Shown here one piece after another: positions 14,416 through 15,668 of a stretch of DNA of 15,668 bases. Where the stretch lies: assembly GCA_903882825.1 (NCBI GenBank), contig CAIRYL010000137.1:1-15668 (forward strand), written 5' to 3'. The translations under genes were made by a program, and so were the position numbers. This DNA comes from an uncultured Candidatus Peregrinibacteria bacterium (GTDB lineage: Bacteria > Patescibacteriota > Gracilibacteria > CAIRYL01). The notes beneath the pieces were generated by a model, which did not search any database, was not told where the DNA came from, and saw only the letters and a program-made list of their open reading frames with translations. Every line of letters starts with the position of its first letter. The first letter of the stretch is position 1.

Positions 14416-15668
14416 ATGAAAATCTGTGCATGGTGTTCTACCGGCTTTACGGTAACAAACGAAGACCGTGCATTTTATGACAAGGTTTCACCGATTTTTA
14501 ATAATGTACAATACAGTATTCCAGATCCAAGTCTTTGTCCTGACTGTCGACAACAGAGAAGACTTTGTTTTCGAAATGAACGAAAATTGTATAAACGAAA
14601 ATGTGACCTGTGCCAAAAAAACACGGTTTCTATTTATCAGTCAAAAGCACCTTTTTCCGTATACTGCCAAGAGTGTTGGTGGAGCGATAAATGGGACGCT
14701 CTTTCCTATGGGCAAGAGTTTGATTTTGGGAGGAATTTTTTTGAACAGTTTAGAGATTTACAAACGAAGACTCCAAAGCTTTGCCTTGTAAATTCTAATA
14801 GCGTCAACAGCGAATACACTCATTTTGGAGATGGAAATAAAAACTGCTATATGCTTTTTCAGTCTTCCAACAATGATTGTTGCTATTATTGTTATTGGAT
14901 GCAGCAATGCCGAGATAATCTTGATTGTCACTTCTGCCATTCTTGTGAACAATGTTTTGAATCTACAGGACTAGAGAATTGCTATTCTTGCCATTTTTGT
15001 CAAGAATCTGAACATTGTAGTGATTCATATTTTTTAGAAGATTGTAGAGGTTGTAAAAATTGTTTGGGGTGTATAAATCTCGTTCATAAGCAGTATTGTG
15101 TTTTTAACGAACAAAAGAGTAAAGAAGAGTATTTTTCCGTTTTAAAAAATTTCTCGATACATACTTTTTCTGGGCTTCAAAAAACGAAAACTCAAGTGAA
15201 TGAATTTTTTATTACTCAGCCTCGAAAAAACTTACACATTGTAAATACAGAGAATGCGATGGGCGATTATTTACGAAGAGTAAAGAATACTCATTCTGTA
15301 TTTTATGCTTATGATATTGAGGATTGTCGATATTCGGAGAATATCTTAAGAAATTGCAAGGATTGTCTAGATATCAGTAATGCAGTTCGAGGAGTTGAGT
15401 TATGTTATGAAAATGTACAGAGTGTTATTTCTGTTTACGGATGTCTTTTTACAACTTTTAGTCGACAAGGATGTTCAAATCTTATTTACTCAGATCTTTG
15501 TGTCAGTTCGCATGATTGTTTTGGAAGTAGTCAATTAAAAAGAGGAAGCTACTGCATCCTCAACCGCCAGTATACCAAAGAAGAGTACGAAGAATTGGTA
15601 CCAAAGATAATAGAACATATGCAAAAAACAGGAGAATGGGGAGAATTTTTTCCTCCAGCTCTTTCTCC
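14416..15668 (+). CDS. Cysteine-rich repeat protein (partial, runs off right edge)
   Basis: From ATG 14416 the frame stays open for 417 codons to the edge. It has about 37 cysteines. The N-terminus is a zinc-ribbon-like part: CAWC near residue 4, CPDC, then CDLC and CQEC. The middle is a dense run of short units of the form C-x2-C and x-N-C-x-x-C (for example HFCHSCEQC, EDCRGCKNCLGC), suggesting stacked turns of a repeat, perhaps a solenoid. Two units end in the same phrase: YCVFNEQKSKEEY near residue 233 and YCILNRQYTKEEY near residue 389, so the repeat block is duplicated. I recall unnamed proteins of this look from Patescibacteria, but know no proven function; zinc binding is likely. It follows carB by 13 bases, with no Shine-Dalgarno sequence, probably in one transcript. 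Confidence 0.8.
   Translation, partial: MKICAWCSTGFTVTNEDRAFYDKVSPIFNNVQYSIPDPSLCPDCRQQRRLCFRNERKLYKRKCDLCQKNTVSIYQSKAPFSVYCQECWWSDKWDALSYGQEFDFGRNFFEQFRDLQTKTPKLCLVNSNSVNSEYTHFGDGNKNCYMLFQSSNNDCCYYCYWMQQCRDNLDCHFCHSCEQCFESTGLENCYSCHFCQESEHCSDSYFLEDCRGCKNCLGCINLVHKQYCVFNEQKSKEEYFSVLKNFSIHTFSGLQKTKTQVNEFFITQPRKNLHIVNTENAMGDYLRRVKNTHSVFYAYDIEDCRYSENILRNCKDCLDISNAVRGVELCYENVQSVISVYGCLFTTFSRQGCSNLIYSDLCVSSHDCFGSSQLKRGSYCILNRQYTKEEYEELVPKIIEHMQKTGEWGEFFPPALS

Noticed and set aside
14468..14791. Plus-strand open frame of 107 codons
   Set aside because: It is an alternative frame within the cysteine-rich gene, whose regular cysteine pattern shows the true frame.
1..15668. tRNA, rRNA, CRISPR arrays, insertion sequences or prophage genes
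   Set aside because: No cloverleaf, spaced direct repeats, transposase or phage-like protein was seen on either strand; the window consists of ordinary chromosomal genes.

Overview
The window is AT-rich, gene-dense bacterial DNA with short intergenic gaps. It looks like a small-genome anaerobic fermenter, most likely a member of the Patescibacteria (Candidate Phyla Radiation). The reasons are the cysteine-rich repeat protein at the right end, which resembles a family I associate with that group; the near absence of Shine-Dalgarno sequences before the start codons; and the split or pared-down versions of standard enzymes. This placement is an inference, since no rRNA or marker gene is present. 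The standard code appears to apply: the long conserved genes have no in-frame TGA, and one TGA acts as a stop inside an ATGA overlap.

Layout. Positions 1-1418 (minus strand) carry an ABC exporter: an ATP-binding protein followed by an ABC-2-type permease cut off by the left edge. Positions 1514-3599 (plus) carry a YlxR/RnpM-like RNA-binding protein, IspG of the MEP isoprenoid pathway and an HU-type nucleoid protein, closed by a perfect 44-bp palindromic terminator. Positions 3693-4975 hold an unrecognised gene whose reading frame breaks at a run of seven A. Positions 5039-6112 (minus) carry a Bax-inhibitor-1 family membrane protein and, overlapping it by ATGA, a GNAT acetyltransferase gene damaged by a frameshift and an internal stop.

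Positions 6186-12650 (plus) form an anaerobic glycyl-radical block: a 63-residue autonomous glycyl-radical domain of the class III ribonucleotide reductase, the NrdD catalytic subunit lacking that domain, the NrdG activase, pyruvate formate-lyase and its activase. Together these supply deoxynucleotides and split pyruvate to acetyl-CoA and formate without oxygen. Positions 12735-14402 encode only the N-terminal half of carbamoyl-phosphate synthase large subunit (pyrimidine/arginine synthesis). A cysteine-rich protein follows and runs off the right edge.

The most interesting point is the anaerobic ribonucleotide reductase. The segment that normally forms the extreme C-terminus and carries the radical glycine is a separate gene placed upstream of the catalytic gene. 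The split carB, the two genes broken at simple-sequence tracts, and the recurring short, SD-less leaders behind TACAAT-type -10 boxes are further points of note.
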